Below, piece after piece: positions 34,772 to 44,108 of a stretch of DNA of 64,000 nt. Position 1 is the first letter of the stretch. Every line of letters starts with the position of its first letter. Location of the stretch: positions 496,001-560,000 of the forward strand of contig NZ_BLTE01000001.1 of assembly GCF_013019105.1 (NCBI RefSeq), in the 5' to 3' direction. Both the position numbers and the translations under genes were made by a program. The notes below the pieces were generated by a model. The model saw nothing but the letters and a program-made list of their open reading frames with translations. It searched no databases and was not told where the DNA came from. The stretch is from Fundidesulfovibrio magnetotacticus. Its GTDB lineage: Bacteria > Desulfobacterota > Desulfovibrionia > Desulfovibrionales > Desulfovibrionaceae.

Positions 34772-37700
34772 TTGCAGGTTCGCGCCGACAAGTTTTACCC
34801 TCACCAGGTCCACGCGCCCCGGTTGTTCCCCCGGGAACGGGTCGTCGAGGATTTCTTGCGCCGCATCGGCACGCGCCGCCCGGACATCGTGGTGGAGGCC
34901 CAGGCCGGGCAGGGCAAATCCACCCTCATCCGTCAGATTCTCGACCGGCTCGACACGGCCGCCGTCTGGTTCCAGGTGGACCCGGAAGACCGCGACCCCG
35001 CCGTGTTCCTGGCCGCCGTCCAGGCCTGCCTGGCGCGCAGCCTGCCCGCCTGCCCCGACACCGCTCCGGGTGGCCCGGGCAGCGGCGGCATGGCCTCCGC
35101 GGACCTGCCCCGGCGCATCGCCCCCCTGCTCCAGGCCCTCCGGAGCTGCCTGATCGGCGACGTCTACATGGTCTTCGACGACCTCCACCACCTGACAGGC
35201 CACCTCACGAGCCTTTTCATCCTGGAATACCTGCTCGCCAACGCCCCGCCCCAGCTACACTTCGTCCTCTCCTCGCGCGAGCCCCTGCCCTTCTCCGGCG
35301 CAAACGGCCAGGCCGCCGGGCGCTCCGCCGTGCACCTGGGCAACCACGACCTCTCCCTCGGCCTGGACGAGACCGCCGACCTGCTCCACCACGTCTTCGA
35401 GCTCACCCCTTCCCAGGACGCCGTGCGCGAGATCGTCGAGCGCACGGACGGCTGGATCATGGGCACGCTGCTCCTGGGGCTGCGCATGGCCAAGGGCAAG
35501 AAGCTGCCGGGCGACGACCCTGACGCGTCCCCGGGCGGCGGCATTCGGGACTACTTCCGGCGCAAGGTCTTCGCCCCCCTGGAGCCCGCTTTGCGCCGCC
35601 CGCTCATGGCCCTCTCCCTCCTGGAGGAAATCCCCGCGGCACTGGCCGTCGCCGTGGCCCGGCGGCCCGGGGTGGGCGGGGAACTGGACGAGCTGGCCCG
35701 TCGCAACCTCTTCGTGCGCCGTCTGGACCCGCAAGGCACTCTCTTCGGGCTCCACCACCTCTTCCGGGAATACCTGCGCGAAAAGGCCCGCGAAGAGCTG
35801 ACCCCGGAGGAGATCCGGGACGTGCATCTCCAGGCCGGACGCCACTTCTTCGCCCAGGGCAACAACGCCCAGGCCCTGCGCCACCTGCTGGCGGCCGGGG
35901 ACCACGCCGCCATGGAGGACGTGCTGCGCCGCCAGGGCCTGGCCATGCTCGCGGCCAACCAGACAGCCACCCTCGCGGACATCCTGGGCGGGATGCCGCC
36001 CGGGGCGCTCGCCCGCCACGGCTGGTGCGCCCTCTGCCTGGCCCTGGCCCACCTGGACTTCGCCCCCGCCCGGGCGCTCCCCCTGCTGCACGGCGCGCTC
36101 CGGGAACTGCGCGCGCGCGGCGACGAACTGGGCGAGCTGGTGTGTCTGGCCCACGTCATCTCCATCCACATCACCACCACCGGGCATTATCGCGAAGGCG
36201 AGGAATTCCTGGGCCGCGCCGAGGAGCTTTTCGGGCGCCACGCGCAGTCCCTGGACCCTTCAACCTTCATTCTGCTTTCGCGCAGCCTGGCCATGGGCCA
36301 TTGCATCTTCCTGGCCGACTCCTACACGGCCACGCTCCACGCGGAGAGCGCCCTTGCCCTGGCCCGCGCGGAAAGCCTGGTGAACTGCGAAGCGGCGCTC
36401 CTCCTGGTCCGGGGCTATATTGAGATCTTCGCGGGCCGCCTGAGCCTTTCGCGGCCCTGGCTGGAGCGGGCGGCGGCCATGGTGCGCCGCCCGGAGGTGG
36501 GCACGTTCAACTGCATGGCCATCCGGATGATGCTCATCAACTTCCTGTTCCACGACGGAGATTTCGACAACTATTTCCGGCAGAAAGCCCAGCTCGTGGA
36601 AGACTACGGCGCGGACATGGTCTCGCAGTCCATCGTGGGGCCGTTCTGCCTGATCTGGGAGATGGACACGGCCATCACCAGGGGAGAGACCGAGGAGGCC
36701 CTCCACCTGGCCGCCCAGGCCGGACAGGCCCCGCTCAGCCCGCACCTGGCCAGCCAGATCCTCCAGCTCCAGGGGGTGGCCATGGCCCTGCAGGGACGCC
36801 ACGCCGAGGCCCTGGATGCGTCCGACGAGGCCACGCGCCTGCGGCGCCGGGCAGGGGGGCTCTATTTCGCCTCGCTCAACCACACCCTCACCGGCCTGAC
36901 CCTGGGCCTCTGCGGACGCCACGCCGAGGCTCTGGCGCGTCTGGACCAGGGCATCGTGGAGGCGCGCGCCATGCCCACGGCCTACCTGGAGTCCGGGGGG
37001 CTTCTGCACCGGAGCTTCGTCCGCCTGGAAACGGGCGACGAGGAAGGCGCGGCCGACGACGCGGCGTCCGCGCTCGGTCTCCTGCGCGCCAACGCCTACC
37101 GGCACTTCTGGGGCTGGACGCCCCGGGCGGCCAGGCGCGTGCTGGGTATGGCCGTGCGCCGGGGCATCCACGCGGGCTACGCCCGCGCCCTGGCGGCCAG
37201 GCAGCTCGACGAGGCGATCCTGGACGACGGCTCGACCCTGCCGCTGCTCAACTTCCAGACCCTGGGCGGCTTCGCCGTCCGGGCCGCGGGCAGGACCGTG
37301 CTGGTGGCCCAGGACTTCACGCCCGCACAACGCGAACTGCTCTGCCTGCTCCTGGCCTCGCCGGAGTTGCGCATGCCCCAGGACGTGGCCCAGTTGCACT
37401 TCTGGCCCGACAGCTCCCCGGGAGCGGCGAAGATCAAGTTCGACACCATGGTCTCGCGCCTGCGCAAGACCTTCTCGGGCGCGTTGCCGGGCATGGACGT
37501 GCAGCGCTACCTCAACCGGGACAAGGGGATCGTCTGGCTGGAACACTGCCGGGTGGACGCCCTGGAGTTCCAGGAGGCCGCGACGCAGGGCCTGGAGCAT
37601 TCCAGACTCCGGGAGCACTGGCAGTCCGGCAACGCCTTCGCCAGGGCCGAAGCCTTCTGGAAAGGCGACTTCGCGCCGGGCGTAACGGGGGAGGACCGCA

Positions 37701-37990
37701 CCCGGGCCTTCCGGGACGCCCTCGGCAAGGCCCTGGCCCGCATGGTGCTGGTGTGGGGGGGGCAGCTGGCCGACGCGGGGCGCACGCGCCATGCCCTGGA
37801 ACTGGCGGAAAAGGCCCTGGCCGCCGACCCCCTGAGCGACGTGCTCTGGGGTCTGCTCTACCGCCTGCACGGGCGGGACTCGGCCCTTCAGGCGCGCCAG
37901 GCCCTCAACCGTTTCGTGAAGCTCCTGCGGGACGAAGGCTACCCCGAGGACGAGATCGCCCAGATGGCGGAGGCCATCGCCCGCCCCTGA
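34772..37990 (+). CDS. Large STAND ATPase-TPR regulator with C-terminal SARP/BTAD-type domains
   Basis: This 1072-residue regulator is of the MalT/LuxR-STAND type. P-loop AQAGQGKST lies at residues 43-51, the Walker B-like MVFDDLHHL near 130 and SSREPLPF near 165. A winged/helical region at about 265-340 precedes TPR-like repeats (about 345-810). Instead of a LuxR helix-turn-helix, the C-terminus has an OmpR-like winged helix (LGGFAVRAAGRTVLV... AQLHFWPDSSPGAAKIKFDTMVSRLRKTF, about 825-905). A BTAD-like TPR segment follows (about 930-1072). Start is a TTG with AGGAG six bases upstream. It probably activates nearby or distant genes on binding an unknown inducer. Confidence 0.85.
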   Translation: MQVRADKFYPHQVHAPRLFPRERVVEDFLRRIGTRRPDIVVEAQAGQGKSTLIRQILDRLDTAAVWFQVDPEDRDPAVFLAAVQACLARSLPACPDTAPGGPGSGGMASADLPRRIAPLLQALRSCLIGDVYMVFDDLHHLTGHLTSLFILEYLLANAPPQLHFVLSSREPLPFSGANGQAAGRSAVHLGNHDLSLGLDETADLLHHVFELTPSQDAVREIVERTDGWIMGTLLLGLRMAKGKKLPGDDPDASPGGGIRDYFRRKVFAPLEPALRRPLMALSLLEEIPAALAVAVARRPGVGGELDELARRNLFVRRLDPQGTLFGLHHLFREYLREKAREELTPEEIRDVHLQAGRHFFAQGNNAQALRHLLAAGDHAAMEDVLRRQGLAMLAANQTATLADILGGMPPGALARHGWCALCLALAHLDFAPARALPLLHGALRELRARGDELGELVCLAHVISIHITTTGHYREGEEFLGRAEELFGRHAQSLDPSTFILLSRSLAMGHCIFLADSYTATLHAESALALARAESLVNCEAALLLVRGYIEIFAGRLSLSRPWLERAAAMVRRPEVGTFNCMAIRMMLINFLFHDGDFDNYFRQKAQLVEDYGADMVSQSIVGPFCLIWEMDTAITRGETEEALHLAAQAGQAPLSPHLASQILQLQGVAMALQGRHAEALDASDEATRLRRRAGGLYFASLNHTLTGLTLGLCGRHAEALARLDQGIVEARAMPTAYLESGGLLHRSFVRLETGDEEGAADDAASALGLLRANAYRHFWGWTPRAARRVLGMAVRRGIHAGYARALAARQLDEAILDDGSTLPLLNFQTLGGFAVRAAGRTVLVAQDFTPAQRELLCLLLASPELRMPQDVAQLHFWPDSSPGAAKIKFDTMVSRLRKTFSGALPGMDVQRYLNRDKGIVWLEHCRVDALEFQEAATQGLEHSRLREHWQSGNAFARAEAFWKGDFAPGVTGEDRTRAFRDALGKALARMVLVWGGQLADAGRTRHALELAEKALAADPLSDVLWGLLYRLHGRDSALQARQALNRFVKLLRDEGYPEDEIAQMAEAIARP

Positions 37991-38019
37991 GGGCGGACCG
38001 CGTAGAAGCGCCTCTCTTG

Positions 38020-38350
38020 CCGTGATGGGGGGGCAGCAGCCCATGTCGGCTCCAGACGCCGCGCACGCCTACGAGCATCAGGTGCTGGGCCACGCGCAAC
38101 GGGCCGTGCGTGAGATGCGTCAGGCAGTAGTCCAGGATGGCCTTCTCCACGGCTTCGTCCACGCGGTTGGAGAGCGGGCCGCGCGGGCCAGGCATCCGGT
38201 CAAGAGCCACTCGGCGCCGAACGCCTGGGAATTCCGGCGAATCTCTTAGGGCTGCTGCCGGGAATAACCGGCAAGTTGGCAGGCCTTGCTCACGCTGCCA
38301 AGTTCCTTCGCCAACTCTAGCAAGGCCAGTTTCCTTCGTGCTACCTTCAT
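38020..38350 (-). pseudogene. Frameshifted IS481-type transposase remnant (5' part)
   Basis: From ATG at 38,350 the minus strand reads MKVARRKLALLELAKELGSV and continues SKACQLAGYSRQQ, the N-terminal HTH of an IS481/integrase-core transposase. An in-frame TAA follows at 38,248-38,246. The frame recovers as EIRR...AFGAE, and after a shift of one base as DRMPGPRGPLSNRVDEAVEK, AILDYCLTHLTHGPLRVAQHLML and GVRGVWSRHGLL. About nine residues are missing in the last block. No catalytic core remains. The element is dead. Confidence 0.75.
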
Positions 38351-38482
38351 CGCGGTGGTCCTGACGGTCTCCTCGGTTAGGGTTTGTGAAGTTTCGCAAC
38401 TCCAGCGCTACCCCAGCCAGGACCGGCATGACCACTTCCTCTTTCGAGGAGGGACTGTCAGGTTATACCTATCTCACTTCAC
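38351..38482. other. Boundary between IS remnant and AT-rich gene
   Basis: Short non-coding stretch. GC content drops here from about 60 percent to clearly lower values, marking the edge of the AT-rich segment. Confidence 0.4.
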
Positions 38483-39511
38483 TCAAATAAAAGGCCTCAC
38501 ATAGTCTGAACCGAGACAGCAATGCTCACACTCCTTCAACACAGGAAAACTAGACACAAAATCAGACCTTAACGCCTTGAACACCCCACCATTCCATACA
38601 TCAACATCTTTATATATATTGCCATAGCGTGGATTTGCTGGCGTGGCCAAACAACACGGAAAAAGATTGCCATGTCTATCGATAAATACGGCAATCGACG
38701 GCTGAGGGCAGTGCCTACGGGACACGGGAACCAGAGGCGACGGCAACGAAAGACTTATCTTCTTCCCATAGCGACGCTTAAGCTCCAAAAAATACTCAAT
38801 GATATGCGAATCACCGTCTGTAATGATAGAGGAAATATCATCAGGAGACGGATCACCTCCCTGTTGCGGCAAAAAATTCTGAATAACTATGCTGTTCGCC
38901 TTCATATCCAGTGCAGAAACGATAACATCCTCAGCCTCCAAGTATGTCTCCCTGGTCACCCAGTGTGACAAACACACGGAAACCTTGGAATTCTTACTCC
39001 TAAGCAATTCCATGGCCTCAAACTGACGGCCCTTATGCTCATTATAAACACTAATCTGGATCGCATCCACCGGAGACTTTGCCAACTCATCTATTCGTTG
39101 GCCAATCAGAAGAGCGTTCGTCGGGAACATCGTCAACTTGCTGTCTCGATGCGCCATCCAAATCATTTCGAAAAGATCACGATGAACAAGTGGCTCACCG
39201 CCAACAAAAGACACTCTGACGGCATCCCTCGAAAAGTCAGACTTCAACAACCTATCAAAATCTGAAACCGTAAAATCCATATCCGCAAATTCGCGCGAAT
39301 TAACACACCGGCTAAAACACTTCGCACACCTGATATTACACTTGAATGTCACAAAGACACCGACACTTACCGGGTTGTACCGCAGAACTTTTTGCCTGCA
39401 TCCACAGACACAGTAATTATATGCAAATTTTGCGGCATTCACGACTTGAGACGGACGAGGCATACGACGCAAAATCTGCGAAGAAAGCTTAAGAGCTTCA
39501 ACAAAATTCAT
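38483..39511 (-). CDS. Radical SAM protein with SPASM-like C-terminal cysteines, foreign composition
   Basis: This 342-residue radical SAM enzyme has the cluster motif C58-x3-C62-x2-C65 (FKCNIRCAKCF) and VSFVGGEPLVHRDLF, the GGEPL SAM-binding block. C-terminal cysteines HCPQPSIAVFIDRHGNLFPCCLA and KECEHCCLG resemble a SPASM or twitch auxiliary cluster region used in peptide modification or maturase enzymes. Three extra cysteines sit at the N-terminus (CVCGC). The gene is AT-rich, unlike everything nearby. ATG at 39,511 is preferred over a GTG two codons upstream because AGGGG is at the right distance. No peptide substrate or partner gene was found nearby. Confidence 0.85.
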   Translation of the reverse strand: MNFVEALKLSSQILRRMPRPSQVVNAAKFAYNYCVCGCRQKVLRYNPVSVGVFVTFKCNIRCAKCFSRCVNSREFADMDFTVSDFDRLLKSDFSRDAVRVSFVGGEPLVHRDLFEMIWMAHRDSKLTMFPTNALLIGQRIDELAKSPVDAIQISVYNEHKGRQFEAMELLRSKNSKVSVCLSHWVTRETYLEAEDVIVSALDMKANSIVIQNFLPQQGGDPSPDDISSIITDGDSHIIEYFLELKRRYGKKISLSLPSPLVPVSRRHCPQPSIAVFIDRHGNLFPCCLATPANPRYGNIYKDVDVWNGGVFKALRSDFVSSFPVLKECEHCCLGSDYVRPFI

Positions 39512-40063
39512 CGCCACCCCTAATCACTAACACTATTGATTTGTTTTCTTTTATGGACCATACTCAAAAAATCGCAGCAAATCAATTGGATGACAGCCCG
39601 CGAGGCGCCCACTTGCACATTACGGCCTGCCCCGCTGTTATCGGATCATTGCAGCGGTCCAAGACTTCTCGGACAGGCACGCCGCTTGATTCAGACCGCA
39701 CTGGCTACCTCCCGTCTGCTTTGTTCTGGCTTGTTCCAGCGTTCGGTAGCCGTGCCGTCCAATGCGCCACTGCCGACTGCAGATGTCTTTGAAGGCCAAG
39801 CGGGCGAGGCACAGATCCTCGACCGCCAGGAAACACCGCACCCCGAGCAGGTTTTTACTGAGGATGCGTACGACGCGTTCCGCGATGCCGACGCCTTCCG
39901 GCACGCTCCCTTCGGATTGGCTTGGGATTCCTGTCTTGCGCTCCTAGCGGTTTCCGGCGCGCCCTGTCCAGCCGGAACTTTCCGGCACGCCTGGACACTG
40001 TAAAGCCCCGCCGGGGAGGGCGCGCGGAACGTCGCGCACGCCATCGCTCGCGCAAAACCAAAG
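39512..40063. other. Gene-poor segment between the radical SAM gene and tRNA-Lys
   Basis: Two partial open frames on opposite strands (plus 39,536-40,003; minus about 39,691-40,100) show no family and no ribosome-binding site. The right half is more GC-rich than the left. A minus-strand reading with a C-x2-C (TCSGCGV) might be a decayed gene. I recognise nothing here. Confidence 0.35.
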
Positions 40064-40095
40064 AAAAAGGGGTTACGGCTGCTTACCGTAACCCC
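40064..40095 (-). terminator. Rho-independent terminator of tRNA-Lys
   Basis: On the minus strand a perfect 10-bp stem GGGGTTACGG / CCGTAACCCC with a 7-base loop is followed by TTTTT, 8 bases past the tRNA CCA end. Confidence 0.93.
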
Positions 40096-40103
40096 TGTCT
40101 TTC

Positions 40104-40179
<76 letters not shown>

Positions 40180-40395
40180 GTTTTGCGCTTCAGGAGTTGC
40201 CCCCCGTCGCGGAAGAAGGGGATTACGCGTTCAGCCCCACCTTGTCAATCAATCGTCAACAAATTTTCAGAAATTTCTCCGCCGCCCGCCCGTCGGTTCC
40301 CCATGCCCAGGGGGATTTGAAGTTCTCCCCGGCTTGGGCTATGGTTGCTTGTTCGACTCATCTTCAACCGCCCGCCGGGCGTTTCGGATATCGCC
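40180..40395. promoter_or_regulatory. Leader region between tRNA-Lys and ricT
   Basis: Divergent promoter region of 216 bases. The segment TTGTCAATCAATCGTCAACAAATTTTC near 40,242-40,270 is AT-rich and likely contains promoter elements for the tRNA or ricT. No element was pinned down. Confidence 0.35.
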
Positions 40396-41451
40396 ATGAC
40401 TACCATTCTGGGACTCAGGTTCCGGGAGAACGGCCAGATATACTACTATTGCGCGCCCAACCAGGTGATTCTGGCCGGGCAGCATGTCCTGGTCAAGACC
40501 GATCAGGGACCGGCCATGGCACAGGTGGCCCTCCTGACCGAAAACCTCCCGCAGGACGTGGAGCCGACGGAGCTCAAGCCCATCCAGCGCCTCGCCGAAC
40601 AGGAGGACCTCGTGCAGCACGAGGAGAACAGTCTCCTCGCCCGCGAAGCCATCCGTCACTGTCGGCGCTGCATCTCCCAGCGCAATCTCGACATGAAGCT
40701 CGTGGACGTGGAGATCCTCCTCGACCGCTCCAAGATGATCTTCTACTTCACCGCGCCGGGACGCATCGACTTCCGCGAGCTCGTCAAGGACCTCGTCAAG
40801 GCTTACCGCACCCGCATCGAGCTGCGCCAGATCGGCGTGCGCCACGAGACGCAGATGCTCGGCGCCATCGGCAACTGCGGGCAGATGTGCTGCTGCGCAC
40901 GGTTCATCCGCAAGTTCCAGCCCGTCACCATCAAGATGGCCAAGGAACAGAACCTCTTCCTCAACCCCACAAAAATCTCCGGCATGTGCGGCAGGCTTCT
41001 CTGCTGCCTGGCCTACGAACAGTCCACCTACGAGGAATTCCAGCGCCGCTGCCCCAAGATCGGCAAGAAATACCAGACCAACCAGGGCCCCGTGAAAGTC
41101 CTGCGCTCCAACATCTTCCGCGAGACCATCTCCGTGTTCAACGAGCACGGCGAAGAGCGGGAACTCACCCTGGAGGAATGGAAGGCCATCGCGGGCGAAA
41201 CCTGGACGCCCTACATTCCGCCGCAGCAGCAGCCGCAACAACGGCCCAGCGCGCCACCCAGGCCCAGGCCCGAACCGGAATCCGCCCCGGACCAGTCCGA
41301 CACCGCCACCCACGGCGACGACGGCGAACTCGTGGCCGCCGGACTCCCCGACGACCCCTCCCAGCCCAGGCCCAAGCGCAAGCGCAAACGCAAGCCCAAG
41401 CCCAGACGACAGGACGCGCCCCAAGCACCGCACGCCGAACCCGGAGAATGA
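40396..41451 (+). CDS. ricT: PSP1/RicT (YaaT) family protein
   Basis: This 351-residue protein is of the PSP1/RicT family, which in Bacillus subtilis binds an Fe-S cluster and stimulates RNase Y-dependent RNA processing. Cys motifs GQMCCCARF and CGRLLCCLAYE lie in the core (about residues 160-215), the family hallmark. A 75-residue tail rich in Pro, Arg and Lys (PRPKRKRKRKPKPRRQ) is extra. ATG at 40,396. The stop overlaps the metG start (ATGA). The ricT-metG pairing is common in bacteria. No RNase Y is visible here. Confidence 0.88.
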   Translation: MTTILGLRFRENGQIYYYCAPNQVILAGQHVLVKTDQGPAMAQVALLTENLPQDVEPTELKPIQRLAEQEDLVQHEENSLLAREAIRHCRRCISQRNLDMKLVDVEILLDRSKMIFYFTAPGRIDFRELVKDLVKAYRTRIELRQIGVRHETQMLGAIGNCGQMCCCARFIRKFQPVTIKMAKEQNLFLNPTKISGMCGRLLCCLAYEQSTYEEFQRRCPKIGKKYQTNQGPVKVLRSNIFRETISVFNEHGEERELTLEEWKAIAGETWTPYIPPQQQPQQRPSAPPRPRPEPESAPDQSDTATHGDDGELVAAGLPDDPSQPRPKRKRKRKPKPRRQDAPQAPHAEPGE

Positions 41452-43397
41452 CCGTGGAACGCTTCTACATCACAACGCCCATCTACTACGTGAACGCCAG
41501 GCCCCACCTGGGCCACGCCCACACCACCATCCTGGCCGACGCCATGGCCCGCTTCCACCGCGTCATGGGCCACGACGTGCGCTTCCTCACCGGCACGGAC
41601 GAGCACGGCGACAAGATCGTCAAAGCCTCCAGCGCCGCCGGGCAGACCCCGCAGGCCTACTGCGACGCCATCAGCGCCCTCTTCAAGGATCTCTGGCCCC
41701 AGCTTGGCGTCGAGTACTCCCAGTTCATCCGCACCACGGACCCCGAGCACAAGCGGCTTGTCCAGAAGGCCCTGCAACAGGTCTATGACGCGGGCGATAT
41801 CTACTTCGGAGAATACGGCGGGCACTACTGCTTCGGATGCGAACGTTTCTACACCGAGAAGGAGCTCGTGGACGGCCTCTGCCCGGACCACAAGATCAAG
41901 CCCGAATACATCGCGGAAAAGAACTACTTCTTCCGCATGGCCAAGTATCAGCAGTGGCTCCTGGACCACATCAAAGCCAACCCGGAATTCATCCGCCCCG
42001 AGCAGTATCGCAACGAGGTGGTGGCCCTCCTGGAGTCCGGCGCGCTCGAAGACCTCTGCATCTCCCGTCCCAAGTCCCGACTGGACTGGGGCGTGGAACT
42101 GCCCTTCGACAAGGACTACGTGGCCTACGTCTGGTTCGACGCGCTCCTCAACTACCTCACCGCCCTGGGCTGGCCCGACTCCAAAACCATGGCCGACTAC
42201 TGGCCGCACACCAACCACCTGATCGCCAAGGACATCCTCAAGCCCCACGCCGTGTTCTGGCCCACCATGCTCAAGGCCATGGGCCTCGAACCCTACCAGC
42301 ACCTCAACGTGCACGGCTACTGGCTCGTCAAGGACACCAAGATGTCCAAGTCCCTGGGCAACGTGGTGGAACCCCTGGCCCTCAAGGACAAATACGGCCT
42401 CTCCGGCTTCCGCTACTTCCTCCTGCGCGAGATGACCTTCGGCTACGACTCCTCCTTCTCCGAAGAGGCCCTCTGCGCCCGCTTCAACTCCGACCTCGCC
42501 AACGACCTGGGCAACCTCTTCAGCCGCTCCCTGGCCATGACCCACAAATACTTCGACGGACGCATCCCCCAGGCCGGACAGGGCGGACCCGACGAAGACG
42601 AACTGCGCTCCATGGCCAAGGAAGCCTGCCTCAACTTCCAGCGCCTCTTCGAACGCTTCCAGACCGCCAAGGCCCTCGACTCCCTCTGGGAACTCGTGCG
42701 CGGCCTCAACAAATACATCGACACCCAGGCCCCCTGGACCCTCTACAAGGAACAGAACCCCTCGCGCCTGGCCACCGTGATGGTCCACGTGCTCGAATGT
42801 CTGCGCAAGGTGGCCGCACACCTGCTCCCCGTCATGCCCGAAGCCGCCGCCGCCATGCTCGAACAACTGGGCTGCAACCCCGACCAAGCCGCCATCAACC
42901 TCCCCGTGGAAGCCGAAGGATGGGGCCAACTCACCCCCGGAACCCTCGTGGCCAAGGCCTCCAACCTCTTCCCGCGCATCGAGGCCCCCGCCGCCCTCGC
43001 GCCCGAAGCGGCCCCCAAAGCCAAAGCCCCCAAGCCCCAGCCCGCACCGGCAGCCCCCGCCGGCCCCAAGGAACCCATCGACTTCGAGGACTTCCAGAAG
43101 CTCGACCTGCGCGTCGCCACCGTGCTCGAAGCCACGCCCGTGCCCAAGGCCGACAAGCTCCTCCTCGTCAAACTCGACGCGGGCGATCCCGAACCCCGCC
43201 AGGTGGTCGCGGGAATCGCCGAGTTCTGGAAGCCCGAAGACCTCGTGGGACGCCAGGTCGTCGTGGTCGCCAACCTCAAACCCCGCAAACTGCGCGGCGT
43301 GGAATCCCAAGGCATGATCCTCGCCGTCAAACGCGAAGGCGGCCTGGAACTGCTGCGCCCTTCCGAGCCCGTCATCCCCGGCAGCGCCGTCTCCTGA
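41448..43397 (+). CDS. metG: Methionyl-tRNA synthetase with fused C-terminal tRNA-binding domain
   Basis: This 649-residue class I synthetase charges tRNA-Met. HLGHAH (residues 20-25) and KMSKS (about 297-301) form the ATP-binding signature pair. The CP1 zinc-knuckle region (YCFGCERF... LCPDHK) has two visible Cys pairs of the one-knob form. After the helical anticodon-binding domain an Ala/Pro/Lys-rich linker leads to an OB-fold tRNA-binding domain (FEDFQKLDLRVATVLEATPVPKADKLLLVKLD..., about residues 545-649). The terminator at 43,427 follows. Confidence 0.95.
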   Translation: MTVERFYITTPIYYVNARPHLGHAHTTILADAMARFHRVMGHDVRFLTGTDEHGDKIVKASSAAGQTPQAYCDAISALFKDLWPQLGVEYSQFIRTTDPEHKRLVQKALQQVYDAGDIYFGEYGGHYCFGCERFYTEKELVDGLCPDHKIKPEYIAEKNYFFRMAKYQQWLLDHIKANPEFIRPEQYRNEVVALLESGALEDLCISRPKSRLDWGVELPFDKDYVAYVWFDALLNYLTALGWPDSKTMADYWPHTNHLIAKDILKPHAVFWPTMLKAMGLEPYQHLNVHGYWLVKDTKMSKSLGNVVEPLALKDKYGLSGFRYFLLREMTFGYDSSFSEEALCARFNSDLANDLGNLFSRSLAMTHKYFDGRIPQAGQGGPDEDELRSMAKEACLNFQRLFERFQTAKALDSLWELVRGLNKYIDTQAPWTLYKEQNPSRLATVMVHVLECLRKVAAHLLPVMPEAAAAMLEQLGCNPDQAAINLPVEAEGWGQLTPGTLVAKASNLFPRIEAPAALAPEAAPKAKAPKPQPAPAAPAGPKEPIDFEDFQKLDLRVATVLEATPVPKADKLLLVKLDAGDPEPRQVVAGIAEFWKPEDLVGRQVVVVANLKPRKLRGVESQGMILAVKREGGLELLRPSEPVIPGSAVS

Positions 43398-43426
43398 TCG
43401 CAACGCCCCCGAGCAGCCAGCACCAG

Positions 43427-43461
43427 CCGCCCCGGAGCCACCAGGCCCGGGGCGGTTTTTT
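43427..43461 (+). terminator. Rho-independent terminator after metG
   Basis: CCGCCCCGG / CCGGGGCGG, 9-bp stem with an 11-base loop, followed by TTTTTT, 30 bases past the metG stop. Confidence 0.92.
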
Positions 43462-43539
43462 ATGGCGGACACGCAGGGACTGGCCGGGCATGCAGGCACG
43501 GGACTTCGCGACGGCGTAAGGTACGGCAGGGATGAGCGG

Positions 43540-44092
43540 CTAGGCAGTCGGGGAATATGCCTCCGGCGGCCAAAGGGCTACGCCCTTTGGAATCCCTTTC
43601 CGCTTCGCGGGCTTCACCGGAAGGTCTGTGTTGCCGGAGCCGGGCCTTTGCGCGGGGAGAGGCCCGGCTCCGGCTGGCAAGACCCTTGCGGCTGCGCCGC
43701 CTGTCGCGCGGGAATTCGCGCAAAGCCGCGAATCCCCGCTCGGGGGGCCGTGGCGCTTCGCGCCAGGGAATCGAGCAAGAATCAATTCTTGGATTTTAAG
43801 ATGATAATTCCTTGTTCATCGTCGCTTGCGACGATGGCAGTCCGCCGGGATAAGCGCTGCTTTGAGCGCGTTCCCGGCGGGTGTCCCTGAAGCCCCTGGA
43901 CAACGGCGGCCCAGCCGGGAGAAGAAAGCCCCACACCCCACTCCTGCCTTTGCCGGTGAAGCCCGCAAAGCAATTGCGGGGTCTGGGGGGATCATCCCCC
44001 CAGCGGGTCCAGGGCGGAGCCCTGGCGGGTGCAGGGCGGAACCCTGCCGGGTCCGGGCGGAGCCCGGCTGGGTGCCGGGCGGAGCCCTGGCA
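43540..44092. repeat. Composite repeat mosaic between metG and the MFS gene
   Basis: A 550-bp mosaic with the same architecture as 13,414-13,826: a minus-oriented module (about 43,558-43,624), GGCGCTTCGCGCC hairpin (about 43,752-43,764), 81-bp core (43,805-43,885) and a plus-oriented module (about 43,951-44,092). The last runs out into extended GGGCGGAGCCC-type palindromes. It ends about 17 bases before the MFS start codon, so it supplies or displaces the promoter of that gene. Confidence 0.8.
43805..43885 (+). repeat. 81-bp repeat core, copy 2
   Basis: Hairpin ATCGTCGC-TT-GCGACGAT at 43,818-43,835. Relative to copy 1 the bases 43,822 (T for C) and 43,831 (A for G) change together and keep the pair. 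One further difference (A for G at 43,839) lies outside the stem. Confidence 0.85.
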
Positions 44093-44108
44093 AGAGAATG
44101 GAGGCTGC

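Noticed and set aside
39536-40003. Possible 155-residue plus-strand gene
   Set aside because: No ribosome-binding site, no recognisable domain and composition unlike either flanking gene.
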